Of a DNA stretch of 64,000 nucleotides, positions 14,001-21,300 are shown in pieces (within the stretch, counting starts at the first letter, position 1; each line of letters opens with the position of its first letter). The notes beneath the pieces were generated by a model. The model worked only from the letters and a program-made list of their open reading frames with translations, searched no databases and was not told the DNA's origin. This DNA comes from Diadophis punctatus similis (Eukaryota; Chordata; Lepidosauria; Squamata; Dipsadidae), in contig JALIGW010000058.1 in the NCBI GenBank assembly GCA_023053685.1, positions 3,310,045 through 3,374,044 of the forward strand. Direction: 5' to 3'. Position numbers and translations under genes: made by a program.

Positions 14001-15198
14001 AGAAGCAGAGACTAAATAGGAAAAAGGCAAACACTGGTGTGTTTTCCCCCCTCTATCATCGATTCAAAGCGGGGTGGGGCCACATACCTTTAGTCACCTC
14101 TGAGCACAATCCTTTGCACTAATCCTGGGGACCAGCTGGGGTTTCACACACACACACACCCTACCAAAAAAGGACTGGGAGGGGGGCAGACAGGAACACA
14201 CCCCATTGCTGTACATGGGACCCCCTATTTGCTCAAAACACACACACACCAGTCTTATTGGATCCCAGGCAGCAGTCAAGTCTGCTGGGACAGATAGTCA
14301 GAACCAGCCAAGGTGGGAGACCAGGAGGGAGAAAAATACACCCCACCCCAATACAAGTGGGACATAGCCTACAACCAGTCTCTTAAGTGACCCTTCAAAG
14401 TTACAGACAGTCCTCGACTTACGACCACAAGAGACCCCAATTCTTGTTGCCAAGCGAGGCATTTCCTAAGCAAACCGCGCGCCTCCTGTTTTACAACCTT
14501 TCTGGCCACAATCTCTGCTGCCGCTAAGTGAGTCGCACGGTCGTTAAGCGAATCCGGCTATCCCCATGGACTTTGCCAGTTGAAAGGCGGCAAAAAAAAA
14601 AGGGATCATGTAACACACACACACATCCGGGACACTGCGCGACCGTCATAAAGATGAGTCACTTGCCCAGCGTGTGAATTTTGATCAACGTGACCGCGGG
14701 GAGGGCCGCGATGGTCGTTAAGTGTGAAAAAAAACGGTCCTAAGCCCCTTTCTCAGAGACGTTGTAACTTGGGTCACTAAATGAATGGTTGTAAGTCGAG
14801 GATTAGCTTCATAGCCATGTTTCTGAAACTTGGCCCCTTTAAGAGGGGGTGGACTTCAACTCCCAGAATTCCCCAGCCAGCGTTTCTGGCTGGGGAATTC
14901 TGGGAGTTGAAGTCCACCCCCTCTTAAAGGGGCCAAGTTTGATTTTAGGGACGAAAGCCCATACTGAGATAGACTGCCCCTGCTTGAGGAGGCTCTCCTC
15001 CTCCTCCTCCTCCTCCTTCCTCACCTTCCCTTTGGCGCAGGTGACGGAGCGCAGCGCCCCGAAGAAGATGGGCAGCAGAGCCATGACCACCAGGCTGCCG
15101 TAGGCCAACGCCATGCCTTCGGGGGTGGCCGGGGGTCGCGTGCCGGCCGTGGGGGCTTCGGCCGCCCCGCTGCCGTTGTGCGCCTCGGCCTGCTCCAT
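3262..15198 (-). CDS. HM13: HM13 (signal peptide peptidase), 5' part: coding exons 1-3
   Basis: HM13 encodes signal peptide peptidase, a multi-pass intramembrane aspartyl protease of the endoplasmic reticulum that cleaves signal-peptide remnants. Spliced coding: 15198-15025, 10354-10256, 3344-3262. Joined, they give about 118 residues that read alongside the human N-terminus, with the human exon breaks. The exons cover the glycosylated luminal start and the first three hydrophobic segments; the catalytic YD and GLGD motifs lie in later exons, outside the window. The 4.7-kb and 6.9-kb introns are filled with transposon fragments. REM1 lies upstream on the same strand, as in human. The identification rests on long identical peptide runs recalled from human HM13; no other family fits. 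Confidence 0.95.
3345..3612 (-). other. HM13 intron 2, AT-rich, with a short GTGTGT/TATATA tract
   Basis: No interspersed repeat recognised. A short alternating tract occurs near 3497-3540. Confidence 0.5.
3613..3732. repeat. (GATA)n microsatellite grading into GAGA
   Basis: Around 20 GATA units, then imperfect GAGATA/GAGA. One of five long GATA tracts in the window (others at 26518-26650, 28823-28911, 45075-45214 and 45716-46137). Confidence 0.95.
3733..4475 (-). other. HM13 intron 2, AT-rich, no recognised feature
   Basis: Very AT-rich with A-runs on the plus strand near 4040-4220. The short open frames here are compositional. No repeat family recognised. Confidence 0.5.
4476..4562 (+). 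mobile_element. LINE 3'-end fragment with (AATAAA)n-like tail
   Basis: The motif GCGCCCTGAGTCCCCAGGGA is followed by GGGCGGCATATAAGAATCG and an A/T-rich tail. This ending is typical of vertebrate L2-like LINE/SINE 3' ends; the class is inferred. Confidence 0.5.
4592..4995 (+). mobile_element. Solo LTR with perfect 5-bp target duplication
   Basis: The 404-bp element begins TGTCAGG and ends CCTGACA, a 7-bp inverted terminal repeat with TG...CA ends. It is flanked by GTCTA at 4587-4591 and again at 4996-5000. An AATAAA lies near 4919. No internal coding region is present, so it is a recombined solo LTR; whether it is retroviral or gypsy-like is not decided. Confidence 0.85.
5052..5418 (-). mobile_element. 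tRNA-derived SINE (minus) with (TTAT)n and (GCTT)n tail
   Basis: Read on the minus strand, the head is GCGCAGCGGTTAGAGGCAGT with a B-box-like GGTTCAAATC, then AACAATCTGGGTC-type body and GAGGCGGTATATAAATGTC, ending in an A/T tetranucleotide tail that has expanded at 5100-5190. The (GCTT)n run at 5057-5098 lies beyond the tail. Sister copies are at 25665-25885 and 30237-30507. Confidence 0.85.
5450..6222. mobile_element. MITE-1, two abutting or nested copies
   Basis: AGGTAGTCCTCGACCTACGA occurs near 5502 with a second, partial end at 5456; the interior carries GTTGTTAAGTGAATC, CACGTGACC and CGGTCATAAATG motifs. A second body runs from about 5868 to 6222. MITE-1 is almost palindromic, so orientation is arbitrary. 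Its open frames are not coding. Confidence 0.8.
6223..7015 (-). other. HM13 intron 2, no recognised feature
   Basis: Single-copy-looking sequence. No exon of HM13 is expected here because exons 2 and 3 abut in phase without it. Confidence 0.5.
7016..7260 (+). repeat. Repeat U, two diverged units
   Basis: The unit carries ACTGATGATGTTNCCTAGTT, GGTAATGAAACGTCTGCAAG, AAACCACCAAGCTCAGAG and ACCAAGGACCCC, followed by a CCTCCTCCT stretch. The same unit is tandemly amplified at 9416-10205 and, inverted, at 50278-50985. Its parent element was not identified. Confidence 0.75.
7245..7485. mobile_element. MITE-1 half
   Basis: CCGGCTTCCCCATTGGCTTG, CACGTGACCAGGGGGATGCT and GTCGTAAGTGGAGGGCTACC are right-half motifs of MITE-1. 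The left half is absent. Confidence 0.7.
7486..7811 (-). other. HM13 intron 2, no recognised feature
   Basis: No repeat or exon recognised. Confidence 0.5.
7812..8465 (+). repeat. 67-bp minisatellite grown inside a tRNA-derived SINE
   Basis: The array starts with a SINE head (TGGGCTAGAGGTTAAGGCAC, then AAGTTCTAGTCC) and then repeats about nine times a unit carrying ACCAGGAGACGGTGAGTTCT, AGTCCTGCCTTAGGCATGAA and GACTTTGGGCCAATC. The unit spans the B-box-like segment and the SINE core, so the array is an internal tandem expansion of the SINE. The same family is at 15837-17400, 38690-38965 and 49200-49545. Confidence 0.88.
8466..8978 (-). other. HM13 intron 2; half of a MITE-3 arm, then unique sequence
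   Basis: 8470-8535 carries GGGGAATTCTGGGAGTTGAA and GCCAAGGTTGAGAATCACTG, one arm of MITE-3. The rest shows nothing recognisable. Confidence 0.5.
8979..9124. mobile_element. MITE-3-related hairpin element
   Basis: A near-perfect inverted repeat: the left arm AGGGGTGGGCAAACTATGGT... GACTTCAACTCCCAGAATTC is mirrored at 9057-9124 with a loop near 9040-9056. The outer arms differ from other MITE-3 copies, so it is a sister family. AGTAAC flanks both sides with a one-base offset. Confidence 0.8.
9125..9415 (-). other. HM13 intron 2, no recognised feature
   Basis: No repeat or exon recognised. Confidence 0.45.
9416..10205 (+). repeat. Repeat U tandem array
   Basis: About five to six units of roughly 130-170 bp, each with CACTGATGATGTTACCTAGT, a GTAATGAAATGTCTGCAAG block, CTCAGAGAGCACCAAGGACC and a CT-rich linker. 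The array stops only about 50 bp before HM13 exon 2 on the plus-strand map, so it lies just downstream of the exon-2 donor. Confidence 0.85.
10256..10354 (-). CDS. HM13: HM13 coding exon 2
   Basis: 99 bp, exactly 33 codons, phase 0 at both ends. The acceptor TTCTAG precedes AAT at 10354; the donor AAA|GTAAGT follows 10256. The peptide opens NASDMPETITSRDAARFPIV and continues ASCTLLGLYLFFK, as in human except FPII to FPIV. The hydrophobic part is the second membrane segment. Confidence 0.96.
10462..10515 (-). mobile_element. CR1 3'-tail remnant
   Basis: AGAGTTGGAAGGGACCTTGT and GGTCATCTAGTCCAATCCCC are the inverted CR1/SINE 3' tail. Confidence 0.75.
10645..10779. mobile_element. MITE-3 hairpin, hAT-type, 8-bp target duplication
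   Basis: The 135-bp element has ends CAGTGTTTCTCAACCTTGGC and its reverse complement, with long arms nearly perfect around GACTTCAACTCCCAGAATTC. Flanks are CTTGTGAG (10637-10644) and CTCGTGAG (10780-10787), 7 of 8 matching. Its CAGTGTTTCTCAA end matches the EAF1-carrying element at 19963. Confidence 0.9.
10788..11940 (-). other. HM13 intron 1, low-complexity A/T and G runs
   Basis: Contains A- and T-runs near 11000-11040 and 11420-11450, a poly-G tract at 11614-11650, and no recognised interspersed repeat or exon. Confidence 0.5.
11942..12311. mobile_element. MITE-1 copy
   Basis: Left end GCAGGCAGTTCTTGACTTGT, right end GTAAGTCGAGGACTACCTGT. The interior has the TTGCCACGGTTGCTAAGTGA and GATCACGTGAC blocks. 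Confidence 0.85.
12361..13155 (-). mobile_element. CR1 LINE 3' fragments, split by a MITE-3
   Basis: Minus-strand CR1: a truncated piece at 12361-12530, a second piece starting with the tail AACAGAGTTGGAAGGGACCT at 12540, and the RT C-terminal end to 13155. The younger MITE-3 at 12802-12928 interrupts the second piece. Confidence 0.88.
12802..12928. mobile_element. MITE-3 hairpin with perfect 8-bp target duplication
   Basis: Arms read CAGGGGTGTCCAACCTTGGC and reverse complement. CTTTAGGG occurs at 12794-12801 and 12929-12936, inside CR1 sequence, which proves insertion after the CR1. Confidence 0.92.
13156..13625 (-). other. HM13 intron 1, no recognised feature
   Basis: Single-copy-looking sequence, no exon or repeat recognised. 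Confidence 0.5.
13626..13831. repeat. Polypurine tract, (GGAA)n core
   Basis: Pure or nearly pure purine on the plus strand: GGAG/GAGA margins around a (GGAA)n core at about 13725-13782. Confidence 0.95.
13832..14398 (-). other. HM13 intron 1, short CA tracts only
   Basis: (CA)n stretches near 14146-14159 and 14239-14250. Nothing else recognised. Confidence 0.5.
14400..14808. mobile_element. MITE-1 copy
   Basis: GACAGTCCTCGACTTACGAC at the left and GTTGTAAGTCGAGGATTAGC at the right; an internal (CA)n insertion near 14611-14624. Confidence 0.85.
14826..14940. repeat. Perfect 55-bp-arm palindrome (MITE-3 hairpin)
   Basis: Bases 14826-14880 are the exact reverse complement of 14886-14940, with a 5-base loop CGTTT. 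The arms carry CTTTAAGAGGGGGTGGACTT and CAACTCCCAGAATTCCCCAG. It lies in HM13 intron 1, 85 bp inside the exon-1 donor. Confidence 0.95.
15025..15198 (-). CDS. HM13: HM13 coding exon 1
   Basis: 174 bp, 58 codons, leaving in phase 0 at AAG|GTGAGG. The start ATG at 15198 is in strong Kozak context (GCGGCGATGG). An open frame continues upstream but has no ATG. Residues 7-11 HNGSG hold an N-glycosylation sequon as in human. STPEG-like PATPEG precedes the first membrane segment, MALAYGSLVVMALLPIFFGA, then LRSVTCAKGK. The N-terminal 25 residues differ from human; the rest is nearly identical. Confidence 0.95.
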
Positions 15199-15420
15199 CG
15201 CCGCCACAGCCCGCACTTCCGACCCGGCAGAGGCGGCCCCGCAGCGCCCAGGGACACGTTCCCTTACCAGCCGGAAGTGGCCCGCGGCGCATGCGCCGGC
15301 GTCGCAACCGAGCGGACACGCCCCCTGGAAACGACGGCGGCCCTGCCCGTTGCTAGGCAGCCGCCACCGCCGGGCCTACTTGGAGTAAAATGGGGAGCCT
15401 CGGCTGGGTCGACCCTTGCC
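15030..15420 (-). promoter_or_regulatory. HM13: HM13 CpG-rich promoter
   Basis: The segment is dense in CpG unlike its surroundings and covers exon 1 and its upstream side. The palindrome GCGCATGCGC at 15287-15296 fits the NRF1 consensus. CCGGAAGTG at 15271-15279 (plus strand) and CGGAAGTGC across 15213-15222 (minus strand) fit ETS/GABP sites. These are typical of housekeeping TATA-less promoters; activity is inferred. Confidence 0.75.
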
Positions 15421-15589
15421 TTCCCCCTTCCCCGGGCCTCGGCAGTGGGGCCCTGAAGGTACGAGGTCCTTTCCTCCTGCTTCCCCTTCCCCACCTCGCT
15501 CCCCAGACGGCACATTCCCACGTAAGGATGGCGAGACACGTGTCAGGAGCTGCTGATGTTGGGATGACGACTATTACTGCCCTGAATAC

Positions 15590-15836
15590 TTGTTGTGGTT
15601 ATGGCTCCGTTCCTGCTATTTTGCAGCAATTATTTCTGTCATTGCTGAGATTATTGTGGATGCTACTGCGGTTATTATTGCTCTTATTGCTGCAATTATT
15701 GGTATTACTGCTGCGGTTGTTATTGCTATTAGCGCAGTACTTATTTTTATTGCTGCTGCGATTATTATTGCTATTGTTGCAATTATTTCTATTATTGCTG
15801 CAATTATTGCTATTACTTCTGCAATTATTGCTATCC
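15590..15836. repeat. Degenerate (ATTGCT/ATT)n repeat
   Basis: A trinucleotide/hexanucleotide pattern such as TATTGCTGCAATTATTGGTA runs through it, which gives an artefactual hydrophobic I/A-rich frame. It abuts the 67-bp minisatellite. Confidence 0.85.
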
Positions 15837-17400
15837 CCTGGTGATTGGGCCAAGGTCACCCAGTTAGTTTCGTGCTTAAGGCTGGACTAGAACTCACCGT
15901 CTCCTGGTGATTGGCCCAAGGCAGCGGTGGGTTGCTCCCGGTTCGGACTGGTTCTTAGAACCGGTAGCACCTGCGGCGGGAGGCTCCGCCCACCCACCCG
16001 GGACGCTTCTGCGCATGCGCAGAAGCATCGCAAGCACGCAAACTGGCCCAAGGTCACCAGTCAGCTTTTGTGCTTAAGGCTGGACTAGAACTCACCGTCT
16101 CCTGGTGACTGGCCCAAGGTCACACAGTCAGCTTTCGTGCTTAAGGCAGGACTAGAACTCCCAGTCACCTGGTGATTGAAAAGTCACCTGCCCGGCTTTA
16201 TTGCCAAAGGCAGCACTAGAACTCACTGTCTCCTGGTGATTGGCCCAAGGTCACCCAGTCAGCTTTCGTGCTTAAGGCAGGACTAGAACTCACCGTCTCC
16301 TGGTGATTGGCCCAAGGTCACCCAATAAGCTTTCGTGCTTAAGGCAGCACTAGAACTCACCGTCTCCTGGTGATTGGCCCAAGGTCACCCAGTCAGCTTT
16401 CGTGCTTAAGGCAGCACTAGAACTCACCGTCTCCTGGTGATTGGCCCAAGGTCACCCAGTCAGCTTTCGTGCTTAAGGCAGGACTAGAACTCACCATCTC
16501 CTAGTGATTGAAAAGTCACCTGCCCGGCTTTATTGCCAAAGGCAGCACTAGAACTCACTGTCTCCTGGTGATTGGCCCAAGGTCACCCAGTCAGCTTTCG
16601 TGCTTAAGGCAGCACTAGAACTCACCGTCTCCTGGTGATTGGCCCAAGGTCACCCAATCAGCTTTCGTGCTTAAGGCAGCACTAGAACTCACCGTCTCCT
16701 GGTGATTGGCCCAAGGTCACCCAGTCAGCTTTCGTGCTTAAGGCAGGACTAGAACTCACCGTCTCCTGGTGATTGGCCCAAAGTCACCCAATCAGCTTTC
16801 GTGCTTAAGGCAGCACTAGAACTCACCGTCTCCTGGTGATTGGCCCAAGGTCACCCAATCAGCTTTCGTGCTTAAGGCAGCACTAGAACTCACCGTCTCC
16901 TGGTGATTGGCCCAAAGTCACCCAATCAGCTTTCGTGCTTAAGGCAGCACTAGAACTCACCGTCTCCTGGTGATTGGCCCAAAGTCACCCAGTCAGCTTT
17001 CGTGCTTAAGGCAGCACTAGAACTCACCGTCTCCTGGTGATTGGCCCAAGGTCACCCAATCAGCTTTCGTGCTTAAGGCAGCACTAGAACTCACCGTCTC
17101 CTGGTGATTGGCCCAAGGTCACCCAGTCAGCTTTCGTGCTTAAGGCAGCACTAGAACTCACCGTCTCCTGGTGATTGGCCCAAGGTCACCCAATCAGCTT
17201 TCGTGCTTAAGGCAGGACTAGAACTCACCATCTCCTAGTGATTGAAAAATCACCTGCCCGGCTTTATTGCCAAAGGCAGCACTAGAACTCACCGTCTCCT
17301 GGGGATTTGACACCCAGTCAGCTCTCATGACTAAGGCAGGACTAGAACTCAGTATTTCCTAGTGATTGGCTCATTCACCCAGCCGGCTTTCATGCCTAAA
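15837..17400 (-). repeat. 67-bp minisatellite, about 21 units, SINE-derived
   Basis: Units carry GGTGATTGGCCCAAGGTCAC, CCAGTCAGCTTTCGTGCTTA and AGGCAGCACTAGAACTCACC followed by GTCTCCT. This is the reverse complement of the unit at 7812-8465, spanning the SINE's B-box-like segment and core. A variant unit with GAAAAGTCACCTGCCCGGCT recurs near 16172, 16505 and 17240, so larger blocks were copied too. The array starts about 640 bp upstream of the HM13 start codon. Confidence 0.93.
15922..16045. mobile_element. Short MITE-2 inside the minisatellite
   Basis: The 124-bp insert begins CAGCGGTGGGTTGCTCCCGG and ends CGCAAACTG, flanked by GCCCAAGG at 15914-15921 and 16046-16053. The interior has GCGCATGCGC. 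It interrupts one unit of the array, so it postdates that unit. Confidence 0.88.
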
Positions 17401-17590
17401 TTGGGACTAGAATTCATCTAAAAAGATTAAGGCAACTGGACCAAAGTTTTTTTTTAAACAGATGTTTCGTTACCCATCCAAGTAACTTCATCAGTCAAAT
17501 TGAAAATAATATTTAATAATCATTGGTTTGATTTAACCTTTTTAGATACTTTTGGCCTGGATGATTGAGTCTTCATTTACATATTGACTG
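17401..17590. repeat. Repeat V variant and unassigned sequence
   Basis: GATGTTTCGTTACCCATCCA and AGTAACTTCATCAGTC resemble repeat V (ACGTTTCGCTTCTCATCC ... AAGCTTCTTCAG) seen at 20833, 21183, 22557 and 47569. Confidence 0.5.
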
Positions 17591-18080
17591 TGTGAGAAAC
17601 AGGCTCACCAATCAGAAATTTGACAGAATCGTGAAGTGAAGCAGAAAGCAGTTTATTGCATGTAAAATACGTTCTTGCAAGAGCAGGTGGCTAGCAGGTA
17701 GGAACACAGAGGAATACATTTCTTCAATTTTTTATTCCCTCCACTCGTACCATAAATCCCTCCCTGTAGCCCCCTTTGACAAACACCACGGGGTTGCAAT
17801 CTTCCTGGAATGCCTGTTTTTCCATGAATTTCCCCATTTCCCCATCTGTTTCCCCACCTTTTGCCCAGTTCCTCTTTTTTCATACTACCTTTTGTCCCTT
17901 TTTAATGTCTTAACCTATATTTCTTGTTTCCTTACAATCCTTGCAACATAAGCGTAGCAAATTGAGGCAAGCGGTTAATTACTTTCTCCACCTATATTAC
18001 TAGACTGTGTGGTTAAAACTGTTAACTAATCTGCTCGATCAAGCTGACTCGCTTATCGGAATAACAATTTCTTCCTGTTT
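17591..18080 (-). mobile_element. Probable endogenous-retrovirus-like LTR (minus), fragment
   Basis: On the minus strand the segment ends with GCAATAAACTGCTTTCTGCT, a polyadenylation signal, then a short U5-like stretch ending GCCTGTTTCTCACA. No coding region and no target duplication were seen, and the other end is not defined. Confidence 0.4.
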
Positions 18081-18662
18081 TCCAGTCTTGAATTTTTTTA
18101 CTTTTAATGTCCCAGTGTCCTACGGAACTTTTATAGCCACAACTATTTAAAAATGGCTTTCTTTGCAAAAACAACATTATCTCCATCAGTTTCTTACAAC
18201 TGGAACTCGTGTTCTTCTGCTTTCCAGTTCTGATGTCTTAACCATTAGACCAAGCTTGATCTCAACAATTGATGGAGTTGGGGAGCGATGATGATGTTCC
18301 CAAAGGCAGGGGAAGCCATGGAGAAAGAGTATCTTGAGGACGCATAATGGCATTCTTTTGTTGGTGGCATCTGGAGCATGCCAGCCTTGCTGAGGCTCGA
18401 AGGACGGACAGGAACAATAGGAGACAGGTGTCCCAGACCTTGAAGCGTGAAGACCTTGACAGAGAATGGCTAGCACTCTAAACGCCCCCCAAAAGCCAGC
18501 TGGTCAGCAGCCTTGTCTAACAATATGGCATGTTTGGGAGGGGAAAAAGCTCATTTTGCAAAATGTCCTTTGGTGACAAAGGCTATGTTTGCATCTCTTT
18601 TTTTTCCCCCAGTCACACCCTTTTCTTTCTTCTTTGAAAGGGGTCACGACAGATGACATGAC
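18081..18662. other. Mostly unassigned; SINE-head remnant on the minus strand
   Basis: On the minus strand, near 18195-18250, TGGTCTAATGGTTAAGACAT and a GAGTTCCAG motif look like a decayed tRNA-derived SINE head. The rest shows nothing. Confidence 0.4.
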
Positions 18663-18845
18663 AAGAAGCAACGGAAATTTCCTGATAGTGAGAAAAATGA
18701 ACCAGTAGAAAAACTTGCCTTGAGAAGTTGTGGGTGCTCCAACACTGGAAGTTTTTAAGATGCGATTAGACCACCATTTGTCTGAAATGAGCAGAGGGGT
18801 TGGACTAGAAGACCTCCCAAGGTCCCTACCAACTCTGTTATTCTG
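18663..18845 (+). mobile_element. CR1 3'-end fragment
   Basis: GAAATTTCCTGATAGTGAGA through GGTCCCTACCAACTCTGTTA. Confidence 0.85.
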
Positions 18846-18914
18846 ACATAATATAAGGGATTAGTGCCAGACTAGGAAAAATGAAACAGAATACAGAATA
18901 ACAAGAGATGTACC

Positions 18915-19655
18915 TAATACAGGTAGTCCTTGACTGTCACGTAGTGAATATTGTCAGTTGTATGTCTATGCAGGGTGATGCACCCCTATTCTAATATTAT
19001 GGTATATTCCAATACAAGCAGAACACGTGATAGGATCTTGTATGCATGTCCACATTCCTGATCCACCATTAATCACTTTTGACTTGGCTCTTGACCGGAA
19101 TGGTCGCGTTTTGTTAGCAAAGATGTAATTATTCAGGATTTATTGTTTTTGTACCTAAATAAATATTTCTATTAGACTTTTAATCTTGGCTTTATTTCTA
19201 ACTGTCTGAATTCCAAGAAAAGATCCAAATCGCCTCTATGAGATTTATTCTCATCCCTCAACATTGACTTACGAGCACAATTGAGTCCAAAATTTCTGTT
19301 GCTAAGTGAGACAGTTAAGTGAGCTTCCCCTCATTTTATGACCCCTTCTTGCCACTGCTCTTAAATGAATCACTGCAGTTGTTAAGTTAGTAACATGGTT
19401 GTTAAGTGAATCTGGCTTCCCCATTGACTTCGCTGGTCGGAAGTTTGCCAAAAGGGGATTACATGACTCAGGACACTGCAACCGTCATAAATACGAGACA
19501 ATTGCCAAGCATCTGAATTTTGATCACGTGACCACGGGGATGCTGCAGTGGTCATAAGTGTGAAAAAAGTGTCGTAAGTCACTTTTTTTCACAGTGCTGT
19601 TATAACTTCAAATGGTCACTGAACGAAGGGTTGTAAATCGAGGACTAAATGTGTA
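18915..19655. mobile_element. MITE-1 copy, split near its left end by an LTR
   Basis: The left end AGGTAGTCCTTGAC is cut at 18934 and resumes TTGACTTACGAGCACAATTG at 19264, then runs through the whole MITE to GGTTGTAAATCGAGGACTAA. Confidence 0.88.
18935..19263 (+). mobile_element. Solo LTR-like element, 329 bp, perfect 5-bp duplication
   Basis: Begins TGTCACGTAGTGAATATTGT, ends CCCTCAACA, flanked by TTGAC at 18930-18934 and 19264-19268. It contains GTACCTAAATAAATATTTCT. This copy fixes the family's boundaries. Confidence 0.9.
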
Positions 19656-19874
19656 TACCACTCAGGATTGTATTCCATCTATCTAATGGACGGACCATAA
19701 AACCTTATTTGTGATCATAATAAAAGATTATCTTGCAAGGCCTGGTTCATACGATTAGTGAAAAATGTTTTATTGCCATTCCTGAAACAGAATGTGGGGT
19801 GCGCAGCTTTGCACCCCCTGCAGGGTCTTAATCAGTATACTCACTGATTTTTCTTGAGAATTTCAAAACCTCTC
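19656..19874. other. No recognised feature
   Basis: Short unassigned spacer. Confidence 0.4.
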
Positions 19875-19962
19875 CAGAAGCAATGCTTATTGGCTGCTGA
19901 GGTGCTTCTGGATCCAATTCAAGATGCTGATTGTCACTTTCAAAGCCCTCTATGGCTTAAGG

Positions 19963-20630
19963 CAGTGTTTCTCAAATAGTGGGGCATACCCCCCTGGGGG
20001 GGGGCGCAGACCGATGCCAGGGGGGCACGTGTGACCCCGGGGAACATGCATGGTCCCTCCCAATCGATTCCCCCAGACGGGGAGTGTTTTCCCAGTTGCA
20101 CACTGCTCCGAGCCCGGAAGAGAAGGTGGCCAGGCGGGGCGGGACGGCCGCCTGGGTTCTTGTTGTTCTCGGCGGACGTCGCGGTAGCCATGGACGGCGT
20201 GGCGAACCTGCTGCTGGACAAGGAGGAGCATCCTCTGCAGCTGGGCGAAAGCTTCGAACGGCACCCTAAAGCCTCCTTCCACACCATTCGCTGTGAGTGC
20301 CCGGCAGAGGCGGCGCTTATGGGCCAGGCCGGCGACCCCAAAACATCGGCTTGATTAAGCTGGCCTGGCCCCGTGTCAAAAGAGGGCCCTAACCACGGTA
20401 GCCTTTGCCTGCCTAACCGAAAACAGGCTCCACTGAGTTCAGTGTGACTTACTCCCAGGTAAGTGGGTAGAGCAGCCTTCCCCAGCCAATAGTTTGCTTG
20501 CAGCTTATAATAAGTAAAATAATAAATATTAACACAAATTCCATTGGGGCCCAGATCGGAGAGTTGGGGGCGTGTGAAATGTTTACTTCTTCCTAGGGGG
20601 GGCGTAACAGAAAATAATTGAGAAGCACTG
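19963..20630 (+). mobile_element. 668-bp hAT-like element carrying an EAF1 first exon, copy 1
   Basis: Ends are CAGTGTTTCTCAAA at the left and, on the other strand, CAGTGCTTCTCAATTATTTT at the right, typical of hAT (Charlie-like) termini. The flanks GCTTAAGG (19955-19962) and GCTTAAGA (20631-20638) are an 8-bp target duplication with one difference. It carries no transposase. About 160 bp of CpG-rich sequence precede a start codon at 20190. A second copy of exactly the same length is at 24786-25453 in inverted orientation. Confidence 0.9.
20190..20292 (+). pseudogene. EAF1: Captured EAF1 coding exon 1 inside hAT copy 1
   Basis: EAF1 is a cofactor of the ELL elongation factor in the super elongation complex. 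From the ATG at 20190 (context TAGCCATGG) 34 codons read [20 protein letters not shown], then [14 protein letters not shown], close to the human EAF1 start as recalled, including GESFE and ASFHTIR. The codon for the next residue is split by GCT|GTGAGT at 20292/20293, the expected exon-1 donor, so genomic DNA rather than mRNA was captured. The frame is open with no stop. It cannot make EAF1 alone; a spliced chimera is possible but unshown. Confidence 0.82.
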
Positions 20631-20785
20631 GCTTAAGATCGGGTTATTTGAAGGACTCTTTTCCCAGTTGCATCTACCAACGTAGCATAATGAGGAGGCA
20701 GGGGATGTTGTGGGTCCCCTTCTAAGGAGGTCCACCTGGTAGGACTCAGAAGAAGGGCCTTCTCCGTCATTGGTTCATCCCTGTG

Positions 20786-20882
20786 GAAATAAGCCAAAGG
20801 TGCTTTTTCAAGAGGCAAATAGACTTTCTTGTTTTTCTTTGAAGACGTTTCGCTTCTCATCCAAGCAGTTTCTTGCATTCCA
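20786..20882 (+). repeat. Repeat V
   Basis: AAGACGTTTCGCTTCTCATC and AAGCAGTTTCTTGCATTCCA. An inverted relative lies at 21183-21300. Confidence 0.65.
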
Positions 20883-21182
20883 GTAGTTGAGGGGCTGCCA
20901 CAAAGAGGAGGGGTCAATTTATTTTCCAAAGCACCCGAAGGCAGGACAGGAAGCAAGGGATGGAAACTAATCAAGGAGAGAAGCAACCTAGAATTGAGGA
21001 GAGACTTCCTAACAGTGAGGACAATTAACCAGTGGAACGGCTTGCCACCAGAAGTTGTAGTTGCTTCATCACTGGAGGTTTTTAAGAAGAGACTGGACAG
21101 TCACTTGTCTGAAACGATATAAGATCTCCTGCTTGAGCAGGGGGCTGGACTAGAAGACCTCCAAGGTCCCTTCCAGGTCTAT
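20883..21182 (+). mobile_element. CR1 3'-end fragment
   Basis: TTGAGGGGCTGCCACAAAGA through AGACCTCCAAGGTCCCTTCC. Confidence 0.88.
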
Positions 21183-21300
21183 TCTGATTCTAATTCTCAG
21201 ACATGAAGAAGCTTCTTGGTTGAGAAGTGAAACGTCTTCAAAGAAAAACAAGTACAATTGCCTCTTGAAAAAACAGCTTTGAGACAACCATGACCTGGAT
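21183..21300 (-). repeat. Repeat V, inverted
   Basis: GAAGAAGCTTCTTGGTTGAG and AAGTGAAACGTCTTCAAAGA are the reverse complement of repeat V. Confidence 0.65.

Noticed and set aside
15199..15216. Upstream start for HM13 giving six extra residues
   Set aside because: The open frame continues upstream, but the codon at 15216 is GTG, not ATG; the ATG at 15198 has a strong Kozak context and matches the expected N-terminal length.
15590..15844. Hydrophobic I/A-rich frame resembling a membrane protein
   Set aside because: Degenerate ATTGCT repeat translated; no Kozak context or neighbouring exon.
15837..17400. Regularly spaced repeats that might be taken for a CRISPR array
   Set aside because: The units are directly contiguous 67-bp repeats without unique spacers, in vertebrate DNA, and derive from a SINE.
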